Numbered from the stretch's first letter, positions 7,484 through 16,634 are shown. The stretch: 64,000 nt of DNA from Mongoliimonas terrestris (GCF_001927285.1 NZ_MSIG01000011.1:62001-126000), one strand, 5' to 3'. Translations and numbers: made by a program. The notes: a model not told the origin generated them from the sequence alone.

Positions 7484-9397
7484 ATGTCGAGTGCCCCGAT
7501 CCCTCAAAAACCCGATCCGGCGCCGGCCGCGGCCCCGTCCTGGTTCGAGGGGGACCAGGACCGGTCCGGCCGCGACGTGGTCCTGCGCATCGTGCGCGAG
7601 TTCGTGCTGCCACGGCGCAAGCTGGTCGCCCGCGCCATGCTGGCCATGGTTTTCGTCGCCGCCACCACGGGCGCGCTGCCCTTTCTGATGCAGACGGCGG
7701 CCGACCGAATCTTCGTCGGCAAGGAACTGGACGTCCTCTACGCGCTGCCGCCGATCGTGGTGGTCGTCATGGCGCTGCGGTCGCTGGCCGAATACTACGG
7801 CCGGATGATCGAGGCGCGCATCTCCGGCGAGATCGTCGCGGAGCTTCGCCAGCGCCTGTTCGAGCGGCTCGCCCGGGCCGACCTCGGGTTCCTGCAGAGC
7901 ACCCACTCGGCGAAGTTCATCAGCGTGTTCGCCTCCGACACGCTGATCGTCAACAACGCCGCCTCGCAGACCCTGACGGCCATCGCCCGCAACCTCCTGC
8001 AGGCGCTCGCTCTCATCATCGCCATGCTGTGGCTCGACTGGGTGCTCGGCGCTTTGGTGCTCGTGTCGCTGCCGCTCGCCATCTTTTTGATGGGGCGCCA
8101 GCGCAAGAAGCTGCGGCGCTCGGTGCACCGGGCACTCGCCGGGTCCGGCGACATCGCCACCCTGGTGTCGCAGATGCTGCAGGGCATCCGGGTGGTGAAG
8201 GCCTACGACCAGGAGGACGCGGAGGCGGCGCGCGCCGGCATCTCGATCCGGCGCACGCGCGACGCCAACCTGCAGACCCAGCGCACCCGCGCCCTCACCG
8301 GACCTTTCACCGAGGGGCTGTCCGGCATCGGCTTTGCGGCCGCCATCTTCTACGGCGGCTGGCAGGGCATCGCCGGCCGGCTGACGCTCGGCGACTTCAT
8401 GGGCTTCATGGCCGCCGCCATGCTGATCTATCAGCCGTTGAAGTCGCTTGCCGGCCTGCAGAACCTTCTCTCCGAAGGCATCATCGCGGCGCGCCGGGTG
8501 TTCGCCATCCTGGACGAAGCGCCGACGGTGGTGGAGAAGCCGGGCGCCGCGCCGCTCGCGCACACCGGCGGGGCGATCCGGTTCGAAGGCGTCACTTTCG
8601 CCTATGCGCCCGGCCTGCCGGTGATCGAGGACGTGACCCTCGACATCCCGGCCGGCCTCAAGGTCGCGCTGGTCGGGCCGTCCGGCGCCGGCAAATCGAC
8701 GCTGCTCAACCTGGTGCTCCGCTTCTACGATCCGAGCGCCGGCCGCGTGCTGATCGACGGCCAGGACGTGGCGACGGCGACGCTCGCGAGCGTCCGGCGC
8801 GCCTCCGCGCTCCTGACCCAGGACCCGGTGCTCTTCGACGACACCGTCCGGGCGAACATCGCCTACGGCAGTCCGGACGCCAGCGACGCGGCGGTGGAGG
8901 CGGCCGCGCGAGGCGCGGACGCGCACGACTTCATCCTCGGCCTGCCGCGCGGCTACGACACGCGCGTCGGCGAGGCGGGCGGCCTCCTCTCCGGGGGCCA
9001 GAAGCAGCGCATCGCCTTTGCCCGGGCGATGCTGCGCGGCGCCCCCATCCTGCTCCTCGACGAGCCGACCAGCGCCCTTGACGCCAACTCGGAGGCGCGC
9101 GTGCAGGCGAGCCTCGACACCCTCTTCGAGGGGCGTACGGTGCTGATGATCGCCCATCGGCTTTCCACGGTGAAGAAGGCCGACCTGATCGTCGTGATGG
9201 ACAAGGGCCGGGTGGTGGAGACCGGCACCCACGAGAGTCTCGTGGCTGCCGGCGGGCTCTATGCCCACCTCCATCGCACCCAGCTTGCCGGCGAAGGCGT
9301 TCCGGCCGGCCTCCATGCGGCGGCCGTGGCGGCCGCCGAGGGCGCAGCCGACGACGACGCGGCGGTGGCCACGCGGCCGGCGGAGAGCATGGCGTGA
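7484..9397 (+). CDS. msbA: ABC transporter, fused permease/ATPase, MsbA-like lipid A exporter
   Basis: A 637-residue half-transporter: an N-terminal six-helix ABC exporter domain (about residues 45-330) followed by an ATPase. Walker A GPSGAGKST is near residue 398, signature LSGGQKQRIAFARA near 501, Walker B ILLLDEPTSALD near 522 and H-loop IAHRLST near 555. All are intact. The surroundings (acyltransferase, waaA and lpxK directly downstream) make lipid A-core flipping across the inner membrane the likeliest job. Fold alone cannot separate MsbA from other type IV exporters. Its stop overlaps the next gene by 4 bases (GTGA), showing translational coupling. Start at 7484 leaves 67 bases after DUF4170. 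Confidence 0.8.
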   Translation: MSSAPIPQKPDPAPAAAPSWFEGDQDRSGRDVVLRIVREFVLPRRKLVARAMLAMVFVAATTGALPFLMQTAADRIFVGKELDVLYALPPIVVVVMALRSLAEYYGRMIEARISGEIVAELRQRLFERLARADLGFLQSTHSAKFISVFASDTLIVNNAASQTLTAIARNLLQALALIIAMLWLDWVLGALVLVSLPLAIFLMGRQRKKLRRSVHRALAGSGDIATLVSQMLQGIRVVKAYDQEDAEAARAGISIRRTRDANLQTQRTRALTGPFTEGLSGIGFAAAIFYGGWQGIAGRLTLGDFMGFMAAAMLIYQPLKSLAGLQNLLSEGIIAARRVFAILDEAPTVVEKPGAAPLAHTGGAIRFEGVTFAYAPGLPVIEDVTLDIPAGLKVALVGPSGAGKSTLLNLVLRFYDPSAGRVLIDGQDVATATLASVRRASALLTQDPVLFDDTVRANIAYGSPDASDAAVEAAARGADAHDFILGLPRGYDTRVGEAGGLLSGGQKQRIAFARAMLRGAPILLLDEPTSALDANSEARVQASLDTLFEGRTVLMIAHRLSTVKKADLIVVMDKGRVVETGTHESLVAAGGLYAHLHRTQLAGEGVPAGLHAAAVAAAEGAADDDAAVATRPAESMA

Positions 9398-10110
9398 AGC
9401 TCGGCAAGACCCTTCTCCGCAAGCCCGTGGTCCAGCGGGCGCTCGGCCGGTTGGTCGCCCTCTACCTGACGGTCGTGGACCGGACAAACCGGCGCGCGGT
9501 CGAGCCGGTCGACTTCGACGCACGGGCGCTTGCGAACGCGCCCTTCATCATCGCCATGTGGCACGGCCAGCATTTCATGCTGCCCTTCGCCCGCCCGGCG
9601 GGACTCCACGCCAAGGTGATGATCGCCTCGCATGCGGATGCGGAGATCAACGCCCTGGCGGTCAGCCACCTCGGCCTCGGCCTGATCCGGGCGTCCGGCG
9701 CCACCAGCCCGCGCGACGCCACCCGCAAGCGCGGCGCCGCCGGTTTTCGCGAGGCGATCGCCACGCTCCAGACCGGAACCTGCGTGGCGCTCACGGCCGA
9801 CGTGCCGAAAGGGCCGGCCAAGGTGGCGGGCCGCGGCATCGTGCTCCTCGCCAAGCATTCCGGCCGCCCCATCCTGCCGGTCGCCTATGCGACCAGCCGC
9901 AACCTCGAATTCGACAGCTGGGACAGCGCCTCCCTCAGCCTGCCGTTCGGCCGGGCCGGACTTGTGCTCGGCGACCCGGTGTCGGTGGCGGCGGACGCCG
10001 ACGACGCGGCGCTCGAGGCCGCGCGGGAAAAGGTCCGCCTGGGCCTCGACCGGGTGACCGCGCGCGCCTACGCTCTCGCCGGTGTTCCATGCAAGTTCGA
10101 TCATGCCTGA
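9394..10110 (+). CDS. lysophospholipid acyltransferase family protein (DUF374)
   Basis: A 238-residue protein of the DUF374 branch of the LpxL/LPLAT superfamily. The segment MWHGQHFMLPF near residues 53-63 supplies the His of the acyltransferase active site, and ADVPKGPAKVAGRGIVLLAK near residue 132 is characteristic of DUF374. It is expected to transfer an acyl chain to a lipid A precursor or lysophospholipid at the inner membrane. The exact acceptor cannot be read from sequence. It starts on GTG inside the stop of the MsbA-like gene, and its stop overlaps waaA by 8 bases, so it sits in the middle of a coupled operon. Confidence 0.86.
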   Translation: MKLGKTLLRKPVVQRALGRLVALYLTVVDRTNRRAVEPVDFDARALANAPFIIAMWHGQHFMLPFARPAGLHAKVMIASHADAEINALAVSHLGLGLIRASGATSPRDATRKRGAAGFREAIATLQTGTCVALTADVPKGPAKVAGRGIVLLAKHSGRPILPVAYATSRNLEFDSWDSASLSLPFGRAGLVLGDPVSVAADADDAALEAAREKVRLGLDRVTARAYALAGVPCKFDHA

Positions 10111-11419
10111 CATCGGCACCGGCCTTATCGGCACCTACGGCTTCCTGACCACGCTCGCCCGGCCGATCGGCCGACTGGTGGTGGCGCTCCGTCGCCGGTC
10201 GGGCAAGGAGCATCCGGATCGCTGGACGGAGCGCCTGGGGCAGCCGAGCGTTCCCCGGCCTCCCGGGCCGATCGTCTGGGTGCACGCGGCCAGCGTCGGC
10301 GAGACGGTGGCGGTGCTGCCGCTCGTGGAACGGATCGCCCGGACGGGCGTCGGGGTGGTGCTGACGACGGTCACGACCACGTCGGCCCACCTCGCCGGCA
10401 AGCGCGCGCCGGGCATCCTCATCCACCAGTTCATGCCGCTCGACATGGCGCCCTTCGTGAACCGCTTCCTCGACGCCTGGCGGCCGGACCTCGCGGTGTT
10501 CGTGGAAAGCGAGATCTGGCCGATCGCGATCGCCACGCTGCACCAGCGGGGCATCCCGCTCGTGCTCTCCAACGGACGCCTGTCCGAGCGTTCCTTCCGC
10601 GGCTGGGGCCGGTTTCCGACGGCGGCGCGCGCGGTGTTCGGGCGCATCGGGCTCTGTCTCGCCCAGAGCGACGGCGACGCGGAGCGGTTTCGCCGCCTCG
10701 GCGTGCCGCGAGCGGAGAGCGTGGGCAACATCAAGTTCGATGCGCCGGTGCCGGAAGCCGCGCCCGCCGCCGGTGCCGCGCTCGCGGCGGCGGTCGGTGA
10801 TCGGCCCGTGCTCCTGGCGGCGAGCACGCATGACGGCGAGGAGGCGCTCGTGCTCGAAGCGCTGCCGGCCCTTCGCGCCGCCGTTCCGGGCCTGCTGCTG
10901 ATGGTGGCGCCGCGCCACCCGCAGCGGGGGGAGGCGGTCGCGGCCCTTTCCGCGCGCGGCGGATGGTCCGTGGAGCGGCGGTCGGCCGGTGCGCTGCCGA
11001 CCTTGGAGACGGACGTCTACGTGGCCGACACGGTGGGCGAGCTCGGCACGCTCTACGGTCTCGCTCCGGTCGCCTTCGTCGGCGGATCGCTCGCACCGCA
11101 CGGGGGGCACAACCCGATCGAGCCGGCCCGGCTGGGCGCGGCCGTGCTAAGCGGACCGCACGTGGATAATTTCTCGGAGATCTATGCCTCGATGGCCGAG
11201 GCCGGCGCCGTCAGGATCGTGGAGACCCCGCACGCGCTTGCCGCCGCTGCGACGGCGCTTCTGGTGGACGCCGATGCGCGCGGGCGGCAGGAGACCGCGG
11301 CCCGGCGCGTGGTGGCCCGCTACACCGGCGCCCTCGACCGCACGGAGGCGCTGCTGGAGCCGCTGCTCCGGCCTCTCGTCGCCCATGCGCGGTCCACCGG
11401 CACGGAGAGTGCCGCGTGA
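10103..11419 (+). CDS. waaA: 3-deoxy-D-manno-octulosonic acid transferase WaaA (KdtA)
   Basis: CMP-Kdo:lipid A glycosyltransferase, a membrane-anchored GT30 enzyme that adds Kdo to lipid IVA on the cytoplasmic face. The 438-residue protein has a short hydrophobic N-terminus and the GT30 block GPIVWVHAASVGET. ESEIWP near residue 135 and the C-terminal GGSLAPHGGHNPIEPARLG donor-binding segment are also present. The ATG at 10103 lies within the stop of the acyltransferase gene. An alternative GTG at 10082 would add 7 residues and deepen the overlap. The gene ends inside the first codon of lpxK (GTGA). Confidence 0.94.
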   Translation: MPDIGTGLIGTYGFLTTLARPIGRLVVALRRRSGKEHPDRWTERLGQPSVPRPPGPIVWVHAASVGETVAVLPLVERIARTGVGVVLTTVTTTSAHLAGKRAPGILIHQFMPLDMAPFVNRFLDAWRPDLAVFVESEIWPIAIATLHQRGIPLVLSNGRLSERSFRGWGRFPTAARAVFGRIGLCLAQSDGDAERFRRLGVPRAESVGNIKFDAPVPEAAPAAGAALAAAVGDRPVLLAASTHDGEEALVLEALPALRAAVPGLLLMVAPRHPQRGEAVAALSARGGWSVERRSAGALPTLETDVYVADTVGELGTLYGLAPVAFVGGSLAPHGGHNPIEPARLGAAVLSGPHVDNFSEIYASMAEAGAVRIVETPHALAAAATALLVDADARGRQETAARRVVARYTGALDRTEALLEPLLRPLVAHARSTGTESAA

Positions 11420-12447
11420 AGTCGCCCGAGTTCTGGTGGGCCGACCGGGGCTGGCGCGCCGCGCTCTATCCGCTGCTCCTCGCCCCCGCGGCGGCGGTCT
11501 ATGGCGGCGCGGCGGCGCGGCGCATGGCCCGGCCGGGCGTCCGGCCGCCGCTGCCGATCGTCTGCGTCGGCAACTATGTCGCCGGGGGCGCCGGCAAGAC
11601 GCCGACGGCCCTCGCGCTCGCGGCGATCGCCCAGGCCCGCGGCGTGCCCGTCGTCTTCCTCACCCGTGGCTATGGGGGGCGGCTCAAAGGGCCGGTGCGC
11701 GTGGACACGGCGGTCCACGACACGCGCGCGGTTGGCGACGAGGCGCTGCTTCTTGCCCGCAGCGCACCGACCATCGTCAGCCGCGACCGGGCCGCCGCCT
11801 TCGACCTCCTCGCCGAGAGCGGCGCCCGCCTCTGCATCATGGACGACGGCTTCCAGAACCCCTCGGTGGAGAAGGCGCTGTCGATCGTGGTGGTGGACGC
11901 GGCGGTCGGGGTCGGCAACGGCCGTGTGATCCCGGCCGGTCCCCTCCGGGCGCCGCTCCTCGAGCAGATGCGCCGGACCGGCGCGGTGCTCCTCGTCGGC
12001 GGCACGCCCGGACCGGCGACCGACCCGGTGGTCCGGGCGGCGGCGCGCGCCGGACGGCCCGTGCTCCGGGCGCGTCTGGAGCCCCAGGCCGGCGGTGCCT
12101 TTGCCGGGCGGCGCGTGCTCGCCTTCGCGGGGATCGGCCGTCCGGAGAAGTTCTTCGAGGCCCTTGCCGCCGCGGGAGCCGAGGTGGTGGAGACCGCGCC
12201 CTTTCCGGACCATCACGCCTTCCGGACCGGCGACGCCCGCCGCCTGCTCGCCCGCGCCGAGGCGGGCGATCTCCTGCCCGTCACCACCGAGAAGGACGCC
12301 GTGCGGCTCGCGCACGCGACCGAAGGGCCGCGGGCGGCGCTGGCGGCCCGCTCGCTGGTGTTCGGCATCCAGTGCGTGTTCGAGGATCCGGCGCGCATCG
12401 GGCGCATGCTGGCCGATGCGGTCGACCGATGGCGGCGGAGCGGCTGA
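11416..12447 (+). CDS. lpxK: tetraacyldisaccharide 4'-kinase LpxK
   Basis: ATP-dependent kinase that phosphorylates the 4' position of the lipid A disaccharide to give lipid IVA. The protein of 343 residues starts with a membrane-proximal hydrophobic segment. Walker A GGAGKTPTALAL begins near residue 56 and the family segment DDGFQNPSVEK near residue 139. FPDHHAFR and TTEKDAVRL in the C-terminal half are also LpxK hallmarks. Translation begins on a GTG that overlaps the stop of waaA. In the pathway LpxK acts before WaaA, so gene order does not follow reaction order. It converges on the DUF2093 gene. Confidence 0.95.
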   Translation: MKSPEFWWADRGWRAALYPLLLAPAAAVYGGAAARRMARPGVRPPLPIVCVGNYVAGGAGKTPTALALAAIAQARGVPVVFLTRGYGGRLKGPVRVDTAVHDTRAVGDEALLLARSAPTIVSRDRAAAFDLLAESGARLCIMDDGFQNPSVEKALSIVVVDAAVGVGNGRVIPAGPLRAPLLEQMRRTGAVLLVGGTPGPATDPVVRAAARAGRPVLRARLEPQAGGAFAGRRVLAFAGIGRPEKFFEALAAAGAEVVETAPFPDHHAFRTGDARRLLARAEAGDLLPVTTEKDAVRLAHATEGPRAALAARSLVFGIQCVFEDPARIGRMLADAVDRWRRSG

Positions 12448-12469
12448 CCGGTCGTCGGGCCAAGCCGCC

Positions 12470-12688
12470 TCAGAGCTTGTTGTGACGGCGATAGGCTTCC
12501 AGGGCCGCGTCCGCGTCCACGTAGGCCTCCTGGCGTTCCACGCTCCAGTATTTCAGGTCCTGGATCAGGATCGGCCGGCTGCTGATGGCGCAGCGCACAT
12601 AGGATCCGGGCCTGACGATCTTGAAGTCGCCGTCCAGGTAGCGGATCTGCGCTTCGCCTCCACCACCCGGGAATTCCATCCGATTCAT
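12470..12688 (-). CDS. DUF2093 family small protein
   Basis: A 72-residue protein beginning MNRMEFPGGGGEAQIRYLDGDF and ending in AYRRHNKL. The pattern and its place directly after lpxK match the DUF2093 family of alphaproteobacteria. No membrane segment or catalytic motif is visible and the function is unknown. A longer open frame extends upstream to 12808, but its first 40 residues look non-coding (Arg-rich) and lack the conserved block. The ATG encoding MNRM is therefore preferred. It is tail-to-tail with lpxK across 22 bases. Confidence 0.8.
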   Translation of the reverse strand: MNRMEFPGGGGEAQIRYLDGDFKIVRPGSYVRCAISSRPILIQDLKYWSVERQEAYVDADAALEAYRRHNKL

Positions 12689-12899
12689 GTCGTTCAGTCT
12701 GCTCCAGATCAGGTCGCCCGCACGGGCGACGCAGGCATTCGGGCGCACGGCCCGCTGAAGGCCGGCCCGTCGGCGTGGTGGACCAGGCCGCCGCACCATC
12801 GATCGCATCGCCAGAACATCGGTCTTTCGATGCCGCGATGCAAGGCCGGCACCATCCGCACCGTCGCCGCGGCAAACGAATCGCTGCCCCGGCCCGGCA

Positions 12900-13619
12900 T
12901 CAGGGCCCGAACATGCGCGCCCGGATGGCGTCGAGCGGCGCCTCCGCGCAGGCCGTCATGTTCGGTGCTTCCAGGCAGGCGACCTCGGCCGAGCCGCGCC
13001 AGATCATCTCCAAGGCCACGTAGAGAATGACCAGAAGGCCGATCCAGGCGATCCAGCGGTAGCGGGCGAGCACGTTGGCGATCAGCGTCGCCGCCGCGCC
13101 CATGAGGGCGACCGAGAAGAGAAGCCCGATCACCAGCACCCACAGGTGCTCCTTGGCGGCGCCGGCGACGGCGAGCACGTTGTCGAGCGACATGGAGACG
13201 TCGGCGACGATGATCTGCGTCATCGCCTGGGTGAAGGTCTTGGCCTTCCCCTTCGCCGGATGGTCGTTCATCGGATCGTCGTCGAGCGCCCGCCGGGTCA
13301 CGTCCGCGCCGGCCTTCTCCTCGTGCCCATGGGCGAGGATCTCGCGCACCATCTTCCAGCACACCCAAAGGAGCAGGATACCGCCGGCGAGCGTGAGACC
13401 CACGATGGCGAGCAGTTGCGTCGTCACCAGCGCGAACAGGATGCGCAGGATCACAGCGCCGCCGATGCCCCAGAGGATCACCTTGCGGCGGATCTTCGGA
13501 TCGACCCCGGCGGCGGCCATGCCGACCACCACCGCGTTGTCGCCGGCGAGCACGACGTCGATGAAGATAACCTGCGCGAGCGCGGCGAGTTCGCCGGTCA
13601 GGAAATCGGGGATGGCCAC
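12900..13619 (-). CDS. TerC family integral membrane protein
   Basis: A 239-residue multi-pass membrane protein of the TerC/YjbE family, linked to tellurite resistance and metal (often manganese) export. Two internally similar halves each carry the family's acidic signature: DVVLAGDNAVVVGM near residue 19 and DVSMSLDNVLAVAG in the second half. A charged cytosolic loop of about 35 residues (HGHEEKAGAD to AKTFTQ) separates them. I placed the start at a GTG (13619) because the helix preceding the first DxxxxxDN motif begins there. No clear ribosome site is seen, so the start is uncertain. It is monocistronic on the minus strand. Confidence 0.86.
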   Translation of the reverse strand: MAIPDFLTGELAALAQVIFIDVVLAGDNAVVVGMAAAGVDPKIRRKVILWGIGGAVILRILFALVTTQLLAIVGLTLAGGILLLWVCWKMVREILAHGHEEKAGADVTRRALDDDPMNDHPAKGKAKTFTQAMTQIIVADVSMSLDNVLAVAGAAKEHLWVLVIGLLFSVALMGAAATLIANVLARYRWIAWIGLLVILYVALEMIWRGSAEVACLEAPNMTACAEAPLDAIRARMFGP

Positions 13620-13657
13620 GATGGGGAGGGTCCGACGCTGGGAAGGGCAGGGCGCTC

Positions 13658-13697
13658 GGGGCGAGCGTGAGGGCCGACAACCGCGAGACCTCGCCCC
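13658..13697 (-). promoter_or_regulatory. stem-loop in the leader of the TerC gene
   Basis: GGGGCGAG (13658-13665) and CTCGCCCC (13690-13697) form an 8-bp stem just upstream of the TerC start on the minus strand. TerC genes are often controlled by metal-sensing leaders, but I do not see the conserved core of the yybP-ykoY manganese riboswitch here. The element is recorded only as an unexplained hairpin. Confidence 0.25.
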
Positions 13698-13837
13698 TGG
13701 TTCCGCCCGTCCGATCCATTGCGCAACCGGCGTCCGTGCGCAAGACCGAGACGCTACGGACCTGACCGGACGTAGCACCTGAACCCGTCGCAAAGGCGCG
13801 GGAGGCCATGGGAGCGTCGCGTCCGGCCGCCTGCGGC

Positions 13838-14455
13838 CTACACCGGCAGCCCGAGCGCGCGAAGCGAAGGGGCGAGGTCGTGCGGCGCCTGGAAATGGAT
13901 GGCCGCCAGCCCGGCTGTCGCGGCGCCGGCCACGTTTTCGATCCGGTCGTCGACGAACACGGTTTCGTCGGCCGTAAACCCCAATCGGTCGAGCGCGCGG
14001 GTGAAGACCGCCGGATCGGGTTTGCGGGTGCCAAAGGCTGCCGAAACCAGGAAGCGCTCGGCCGCGATCGCCGAAAGCTCCGGTACCAGCGCCTCCCGCT
14101 CGGCGTGGAGGAGCGGTCCGTTGTTGGTCAGAACGCCGATGGCCACGTCGCTGCGGGCGAGCCGGTGGAACAGCGAGAGCGTCTCCTCGATCGGCGTCAG
14201 GCTAGCGGCCCTCGCTCTCACCCAGAGCTCGCGCGGCATGGGGCCGCCGAGGCGTGCCTCCCAGCCGGCCAGATAGGCCTCCACCGTCGGATAGAGGCCG
14301 GCGTCCGCATCGTCCTGGAAGCCGGACGTCCAGATCCGGGCCTCGATGTCCTTCGGGTCGAGGCCGGTCTCGTGGGCGATGACGGCGATGCGCGCCGCCC
14401 GCGCGTAGGCGTAGACCACGTCATCCATGTCGAAGAGGACGAGGCGGATCGGCAT
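13838..14455 (-). CDS. HAD superfamily (subfamily IA) hydrolase
   Basis: A 205-residue haloacid dehalogenase-type phosphatase. Motif I is FDMDDVVY (nucleophile Asp9, acid Asp11), motif II LTNNG, motif III KPDPAVF and motif IV VFVDDRIEN, so all four catalytic motifs are intact. A helical cap lies between motifs I and II. The substrate is unknown; nucleotide or sugar-phosphate phosphatases share this layout. I chose MPIRLVLFDMDD (14455), which puts motif I at its normal position, over an upstream start at 14512 that would add a basic leader. It lies 40 bases downstream of tldD on the same strand and may be co-transcribed with it. Confidence 0.86.
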   Translation of the reverse strand: MPIRLVLFDMDDVVYAYARAARIAVIAHETGLDPKDIEARIWTSGFQDDADAGLYPTVEAYLAGWEARLGGPMPRELWVRARAASLTPIEETLSLFHRLARSDVAIGVLTNNGPLLHAEREALVPELSAIAAERFLVSAAFGTRKPDPAVFTRALDRLGFTADETVFVDDRIENVAGAATAGLAAIHFQAPHDLAPSLRALGLPV

Positions 14456-14495
14456 CGGATCTCCGGACGTCGGCTGCAGGAACGGTCGGTGTCGA

Positions 14496-15920
14496 TCAGG
14501 CTTCCGTGCCACCCACCGTGACGCCGTCGATCCTGAGCGACGGCTGGCCGACCCCGACCGGCACGCCCTGGCCGTTCTTGCCGCAGGTGCCGACGCCGCG
14601 GTCGAGCTCCAGGTCGTTGCCGATCATGGAGACCCGGTGCATGGCGTCCGGCCCGTTGCCGATCAGCATGGCCCCCTTCAGCGGCTCCTCGATCCGGCCG
14701 TTGCGCACCCGGTAGGCCTCCGTGCAGTCGAACACGAATTTGCCGGAGACGATGTCGACCTGGCCGCCGGAGAAGGACTTGGCGAAGATGCCGTCCTTGA
14801 CGCTCGCCAGGATCTCGTCCGGCGTGTGCTGGCCGCCGAGCATGTAGGTGTTGGTCATGCGCGGCATGGGCACGTGCGCGTAGGACTGGCGCCGGCCGTT
14901 GCCCGTGGGCGCCACGCCCATCAGGCGCGCGTTCTGGCGATCCTGCATGTAGCCGACCAGACGGCCGTCCTCGATCAGGGTGTTGTACTGGGACGGGGTG
15001 CCCTCGTCGTCGACGGTGATGGAGCCGCGCGCGTCCGGCACGGTGCCGTCGTCCACGATGGTGACGCCCTTGGCGGCGACCATCTGGCCCATGAGGCCGG
15101 AGAAGGCGGACGTCTTCTTGCGGTTGAAATCGCCTTCCAGGCCATGGCCCACGGCCTCGTGCAGGAGCACGCCGGGCCAGCCCGGGCCGAGCACCACGTC
15201 GAAGGTGCCGGCCGGCGCCGGTCGGGCCTCCAGGTTCACGAGCGCCATGCGCAGCGCCTCGTCCACCGCCGCCTGCCAGCGGTCGGGGGTGATGAAGGCG
15301 TCGTAGCTGGTGCGGGCGCCCTCGCTGAACGAGCCGCTCTCCTGCCGGTCGCCGTCGCCCACCACCACGGACACGTTCACGCGCACCAGCGGGCGGATGT
15401 CGCGCACATGGATGCCGTCGGCACGCAGGATCTCGACGATCTTGTAGGATCCCGCCACGGATGCGGTGACCTGCCGGACGCGCGGGTCCTTCGCCCGCGC
15501 ATAGGCGTCGATGGCGCCGAGGAGGTCCACCTTGGCCGAGAAGACCGGCGACAGCAGCGGGTTCTCGTCGCCGTAGAGGTGCCGGTTGGTGGCCCGCGGC
15601 GGCTCGGCCGCCGTTCCCGCGTAGCCGGCCGACACCGCCTTGACGGCCGAGACGGCACGCTTCAGCGCGGCTTCGGAGATGTCGTCCGCATGGGCGTAGC
15701 CCACCGCCTCGCCGGCGACGGCCCGCAGGCCGAAGCCCTGGCTCACCTCGTAGGTGGCGGTCTTCAGCCGGCCGTTGTCGAAGGCCAGCACCTCGCTCTG
15801 GGTCCGCTCCAGATAGAGTTCCCCGTCGTCCGCGTCGGCGACGGCTTCGGTCACGGCAGCGCGGGCCCGGTCCGGATCGAGGCCGGTGAGGGCGAAGAGG
15901 TCGGTGGTGTCGGCGGTCAT
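14496..15920 (-). CDS. tldD: metalloprotease TldD
   Basis: Catalytic subunit of the TldD/PmbA (TldE) protease. The 474-residue protein carries the metal-site helix HEAVGHGLEGD (HExxxH pattern) near the middle. Blocks such as VLGPGWPGVLLHE, SGGQVDIVSGKFVFDCTEA and the C-terminal GTCGKNGQGVPVGVGQP, which contributes a Cys ligand, are typical of TldD. The start at 15920 gives MTADTTDLFAL; an upstream Met at 15983 would add an unconserved leader. Its partner pmbA is at 4833-6176. The two are not an operon here, so their stoichiometry must be set by separate promoters. Confidence 0.94.
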   Translation of the reverse strand: MTADTTDLFALTGLDPDRARAAVTEAVADADDGELYLERTQSEVLAFDNGRLKTATYEVSQGFGLRAVAGEAVGYAHADDISEAALKRAVSAVKAVSAGYAGTAAEPPRATNRHLYGDENPLLSPVFSAKVDLLGAIDAYARAKDPRVRQVTASVAGSYKIVEILRADGIHVRDIRPLVRVNVSVVVGDGDRQESGSFSEGARTSYDAFITPDRWQAAVDEALRMALVNLEARPAPAGTFDVVLGPGWPGVLLHEAVGHGLEGDFNRKKTSAFSGLMGQMVAAKGVTIVDDGTVPDARGSITVDDEGTPSQYNTLIEDGRLVGYMQDRQNARLMGVAPTGNGRRQSYAHVPMPRMTNTYMLGGQHTPDEILASVKDGIFAKSFSGGQVDIVSGKFVFDCTEAYRVRNGRIEEPLKGAMLIGNGPDAMHRVSMIGNDLELDRGVGTCGKNGQGVPVGVGQPSLRIDGVTVGGTEA

Positions 15921-16028
15921 GGCGTTCCCAGGCGTCGGTTTCGGCTCAGGACCGAACATAGGGGCTGGAACGCCGGTTTGCACCTCTCCCGCCGCCGGCG
16001 CGCGTCGAAGCCGTCCGCGCGAACGCGT

Positions 16029-16634
16029 TCAGTAGAGCGTGGCCCGGTAGCGCTCGATCATCTCCGCCTGCGACTCGCCGTGCTCGAGATTGAGCTGATC
16101 CTTCAGCATCTGGCCCATGGACGGCAGGCTCGACCGGTCCACCTGGGCGGCCGGATCCCAAAGGCGCGATCGCATGAAGGCCTTCGCGCAGTGGAGATAG
16201 GCTTCCCGGACCTCGATGCGGAGCACGGTCTTCGGCGCCCGCCCGTCGGCGGCGAAGCGCTGCAGGAGCGCCGGATCCACCAGGATTTCGGCCGTGCCGT
16301 TCACCCGCAGGGTCTCGTCCACGCCGGGTATGACGAAGAGAAGCCCCACCCCCGGCCGGTCGAGGATGTTCATCAGGCTGTCGAGCCGGTTGTTGCCCGG
16401 CCAGTCCGGCATGAGCAGGGTCCGGTCGTCCGCAACAGCCACGAAGCCGGGCGCGTCGCCCCGCGGTGTCACGTCGCAGAGCCCGTCGGCGCCGGAGGTG
16501 GCGAGGAGCACGAAGGGCGACAGGGCGACGAAGCGGCGGCAATGCGGGTCGAGCGCCACCAGTTGCTTGCGCGCGGACCGTTCGCCCGGCGCGCCGTAAA
16601 GCGCCCGGAGCGCCTCGGGACTGTCGATCTTCAC
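16029..16634 (-). CDS. pyridoxamine 5'-phosphate oxidase-type flavoprotein (MSMEG_1061-like)
   Basis: A 201-residue FMN-binding split-barrel protein of the PPOX superfamily. The run FVLLATSGADGLCDVTPRGD followed by LLMPDWPGNNRLDSLMNIL is the pattern of the MSMEG_1061 group, whose members bind FMN but have mostly unknown substrates. A pyridoxine-phosphate oxidase role is not supported, as PdxH has a different C-terminus. It begins with GTG overlapping the stop of the IalB-family gene (GTGA), so the two are translationally coupled. Its C-terminus ends MIERYRATLY. Confidence 0.85.
   Translation of the reverse strand: MKIDSPEALRALYGAPGERSARKQLVALDPHCRRFVALSPFVLLATSGADGLCDVTPRGDAPGFVAVADDRTLLMPDWPGNNRLDSLMNILDRPGVGLLFVIPGVDETLRVNGTAEILVDPALLQRFAADGRAPKTVLRIEVREAYLHCAKAFMRSRLWDPAAQVDRSSLPSMGQMLKDQLNLEHGESQAEMIERYRATLY

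Noticed and set aside
12775..13023. Plus-strand ORF in the DUF2093-TerC gap
   Set aside because: Overlaps the end of TerC, composition is typical of a GC-driven shadow frame, and no ribosome site is seen.
13620..13837. Manganese (yybP-ykoY) riboswitch in front of the TerC gene
   Set aside because: The leader has an 8-bp hairpin but I could not find the conserved core loops of that class.
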